DNA from: an uncultured Flavobacteriales bacterium | GTDB lineage: Bacteria; Bacteroidota; Bacteroidia; Flavobacteriales; CAJXXR01 | Reading direction: 5' to 3' | Length of the DNA: 64,000 nt | Assembly (NCBI GenBank): GCA_913063375.1 | Contig: CAJXXR010000003.1 | Location: forward strand, 1-64,000 | Program-made: the position numbers and the translations under genes | Notes under the pieces: generated by a model | What the model saw: only the letters and a program-made list of their open reading frames with translations | What the model was told of the DNA's origin: nothing | The model's database searches: none | Shown: positions 61,572-64,000 of the stretch, in pieces | Position numbering within the stretch: the first letter of the stretch is position 1 | How the letters are laid out: every line of letters starts with the position of its first letter

Positions 61572-62522
61572 TTAGTAATTCTTTTGCAGTGAGTCTGTCG
61601 GGGTATTTTGAACATCAAAATTCAAGGAAGAAATAAGAAATTGAAATCCAAGGATTAAAGTAAGAACCGAGATCATTACGGTACCTGTTGATTTTAGAAT
61701 TCCGGTGTTTATAGATTGATACCAATCAATAGATCCTTTCACACCACCAAAGGTTAATAGTATAGACCCAATTAGGAAATGGAAAGATCCCATATTAAAA
61801 TCTCGAATAAAATAGAGATAAATGAATCTTTTGACCATTCTTTTAAAGTACCTATAAGGGAAGTTGAACAAGGTTTTTGTAACACTTAGGTTACTTTCTT
61901 CATCTTCATAAATAGGTTTTAAAGGAGTGTCCTTTACAACAGCTCTGATGAGTCCTAATCTGAAAAGCATATCACTTTCGAAAAAATAGTCGTTGGCTAT
62001 TTTGTTGAGAGGCAATAGGGAAAGTGCATGGCGATGAATTGCAGTATAACCATTTGTAGGGTCCATCACATCCCAATAACCAGAAACTATTTTATTGATA
62101 AAGGAGAGTGCTGAATTTCCAATTAATCGGATTTTGGGCATTCCATTTATTAGTTCATTGACATAAAAAAAACGGTTTGCTTTTACATAGTCAGCCTCCT
62201 TTGCAAGGATAGGTTGTACAATTTGGTTTATTTTATTGGAGTCCATTTGTCCGTCCCCATCAATTTTCACCATAATATCTAAACCATCTTTTAGTGCTTG
62301 GGAATATCCTGTTTTTACAGCACCACCAACACCTTGATTTTTTTCATGAAATAAAACGTTGACTCTTTCGTCTTGACAATTTTGAACTACATACTTTCCA
62401 CTTTCATTTGGGCATTTATCATCCACTACATATATTTTCGACACCTCAGGACCAATATCCTCAATGACTTGTAAGATGTGATTTTTCACTTTATAGGAAG
62501 GAATGATTACAGCTATTTTCAT
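61572..62522 (-). CDS. Family 2 glycosyltransferase with C-terminal membrane helices
   Basis: A 316-aa protein. The GT2 fold: VIIPSYKVKNHILQVIEDIG, VVDDKCPNESGK, NQGVGGAVKTGYSQAL, IDGDGQMD (DXD metal site) and KANRFF. Two membrane helices close it (FHFLIGSILLTFGG, MISVLTLILGFQFLISS). This DPM1-like plan makes polyprenyl-phosphate sugars at the inner membrane. The adjacent GT39-like gene is a natural user of such a donor. Same strand, 130 bases apart. Confidence 0.9.
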   Translation of the reverse strand: MKIAVIIPSYKVKNHILQVIEDIGPEVSKIYVVDDKCPNESGKYVVQNCQDERVNVLFHEKNQGVGGAVKTGYSQALKDGLDIMVKIDGDGQMDSNKINQIVQPILAKEADYVKANRFFYVNELINGMPKIRLIGNSALSFINKIVSGYWDVMDPTNGYTAIHRHALSLLPLNKIANDYFFESDMLFRLGLIRAVVKDTPLKPIYEDEESNLSVTKTLFNFPYRYFKRMVKRFIYLYFIRDFNMGSFHFLIGSILLTFGGVKGSIDWYQSINTGILKSTGTVMISVLTLILGFQFLISSLNFDVQNTPTDSLQKNY

Positions 62523-62652
62523 GTTTATGGTTTCAAACTGAATATAATATACAGCAAAAATTAGAATTAATAGGAAGCATTGGTCAAATTGATTATCAAA
62601 TCAATTCATCCTTACAGAATGAATATTTTTTTGATAATTTGGGATATGCATT

Positions 62653-64000
62653 CTAATTCCTCTGGTAGATATAGAGATCCCATTCATAAATGGTTAAATT
62701 ATCTAAACCAAAATTAGCATATTTTGGATAGTATTTGGATAGGCTATAACCGCCATTTTGGTCAGTGGCATTTTGCCAACTTTGGTAGCCCTCATTTGAA
62801 ATGTTCTTCTCTATTAAGGTCACCAGCATCAATTCTGGTTGATGTTGCACTAGCCAGTCATTTTTTGAGTTTTGGTTTTCATAGACCTGTAAACTACATT
62901 CTGGTATACCCTCAAAAAAGGAAATATTGTATTTGTTTTTTGTCCATTGATGACTAACCAAATTAGGGTAGGCATAGCTGGGGGTGGTATTTACACCTAT
63001 AGTTATAGAATCCTGGTTTTGGTATTTAGACAATAAAAATTGAGAAGCCAGTTCGCGTGTATTTTGATGATTGAAATAATCTACCACGGCATAACTATAG
63101 GTCCCAAGGCTTATGATCAAGGCTGAAATTAGGACCTTAGCAAGGCTTTTCTTCTTTTCATATAGATTTGCAATAAAGGAACCACCCAAAACTACCCAAG
63201 CCCAAGCAACTGGAGTAAGTCTAGAGCCCATCACTATATTTACAAAACTACTGATGATATAGAAGCATATCATCATCATCAAAATAGGGAAATATTTTTT
63301 ATCGAACAGTGTTTTCTTTAGGCCCAAAAGTCCAAGGACTAAAAATAGAATACCTACTTGTAAAGCGGTTACCTTACCGAGGTTCAGTATGTTGGTGATA
63401 ATAAAATCTAAATCAAACTTGAAGAAGTTTAAGGGACTAGCTTCAACTTCTAAAGGGTTCAGCGGCTCTTTTTTTGTTAAAAAATTAAGTAGGTAATAGG
63501 GGGATAGGATACAAAAGCTAAGTATGCTGATAAAGCCAGTTAGGCAAAGTGTTTTGAAGTTTTTCCAATTAAGTTTTCTATGTGCCAACCATGCCGAGAC
63601 AATCATTACGGCAATTAAGACTCCAGACAGTTTTATGGCACAGCAAACACCCAAACTTACACCTGCCCAGTAGAGGTATTTGTCCTTATTCTGTTTAAAC
63701 CATTTAAGTAGGAATAAAAAGGCGATGGCAAAGAGTAGTGGGACTACGGTGTTTTCTACTCCATAATTACCATTTATTAGAAAGGTAGGGCTGAAGGCTG
63801 CCCCTAAGGCTAAAAGTATAGCTAAAAATTTGCCTTTGAGTTCTTTTCCAACTAAGTAGGAAATTAGGACCAATAATAGGCCCGGAATCAATCCCCACAT
63901 AATTCTTTGAAAGCGAATGATCGCTCCATAATTCGTTGGATTTGAGATCAAATTTATTTTCGATGAAGGCAATTCGTAGAGGCCGATTGTCTTACCTAAG
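62653..64000 (-). CDS. GT39-like membrane glycosyltransferase (cut by window edge)
   Basis: The minus-strand frame stays open to base 64000 (it reads LGKTIGLYELPSSK before the first internal TTG), so the N-terminus, where the catalytic Asp of the family lies, is outside the window. At least 449 residues are seen, with about eight membrane helices (LIPGLLLVLISYLVG, LLALGAAFSPTFLING, VVPLLFAIAFLFLL, VLIAVMIVSAWLA) and a soluble C-terminal part. It fits GT-C/ArnT-like enzymes that take lipid-linked sugars. Acceptor unknown. Confidence 0.8.
   Translation of the reverse strand, partial: LGKTIGLYELPSSKINLISNPTNYGAIIRFQRIMWGLIPGLLLVLISYLVGKELKGKFLAILLALGAAFSPTFLINGNYGVENTVVPLLFAIAFLFLLKWFKQNKDKYLYWAGVSLGVCCAIKLSGVLIAVMIVSAWLAHRKLNWKNFKTLCLTGFISILSFCILSPYYLLNFLTKKEPLNPLEVEASPLNFFKFDLDFIITNILNLGKVTALQVGILFLVLGLLGLKKTLFDKKYFPILMMMICFYIISSFVNIVMGSRLTPVAWAWVVLGGSFIANLYEKKKSLAKVLISALIISLGTYSYAVVDYFNHQNTRELASQFLLSKYQNQDSITIGVNTTPSYAYPNLVSHQWTKNKYNISFFEGIPECSLQVYENQNSKNDWLVQHQPELMLVTLIEKNISNEGYQSWQNATDQNGGYSLSKYYPKYANFGLDNLTIYEWDLYIYQRN

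Noticed and set aside
1..64000. CRISPR array, cas genes, defence islands
   Set aside because: No regular short repeats with unique spacers and no cas-like, restriction or known defence proteins were seen.

Overview
The window is AT-rich DNA from a member of the Bacteroidota. Evidence: many secreted proteins end in a type IX secretion (T9SS) C-terminal sorting domain, there are many SBBP-type beta-propeller proteins and CarboxypepD_reg-like, DUF3857, DUF3570, DUF4266, DUF983 and DUF1684 families, and several promoters fit the Bacteroidota consensus (TTG, 19-20 bp, TAnnTTTG). Genus and species cannot be set from the sequence alone.

Region 1 (1-10 kb) starts with tRNA-Gly(TCC) and tRNA-Thr(GGT). 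An array of repeated material follows. The tRNA-Thr 3' half and its terminator recur three more times, interleaved with two intact SBBP/T9SS genes and the wreckage of two more. One further SBBP gene closes the region. Exactly 92 bases separate the tRNA-Thr 3' end from the end of the neighbouring SBBP gene in both full units, so a 'tRNA-Thr + terminator + propeller gene' block was copied. No integrase or transposase is present.

Region 2 (10-29 kb) is mostly chromosomal housekeeping and small regulators. It holds two lipocalin-like lipoproteins, a stand-alone NUMOD1-like protein, a cysteine-dioxygenase/methyltransferase fusion, a DUF983 protein, an AraC regulator, a DUF3332 lipoprotein and an HTH regulator/membrane-protein operon. 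After proC come a PAS / histidine kinase / response-regulator operon, an S24-type repressor that has lost its protease dyad, a HEAT-repeat protein, lipoprotein MsrA and cyclopropane fatty acid synthase. A Rid, TruA, DUF985 operon and a large secreted T9SS protein follow.

Region 3 (29-48 kb) is mainly envelope biology. It has a four-gene tandem family; three members share a Cys-His/CxxC cytoplasmic head, one membrane helix and a periplasmic CarboxypepD_reg-like domain, and all four share a C-terminal Gly-Asn motif. A huge TPR/MORN_2 protein is followed by two DUF3857/transglutaminase-like proteins. A porin comes next, then the thioredoxin, ApbE, DUF4266, DUF3570 redox-type operon, a CDP-archaeol-synthase-like membrane protein and a third DUF3857 relative.

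Region 4 (48-64 kb) has another SBBP/T9SS protein, a GC-rich palindromic repeat, an ABC-F ATPase, further secreted or lipid-anchored proteins, an FG-GAP/T9SS protein, and two minus-strand glycan or lipid-sugar genes (a GT2 enzyme and a GT39-like membrane protein cut by the window edge).

The most distinctive material is the tRNA-Thr/propeller array, the Cys-His headed tandem family and the dioxygenase-methyltransferase fusion.
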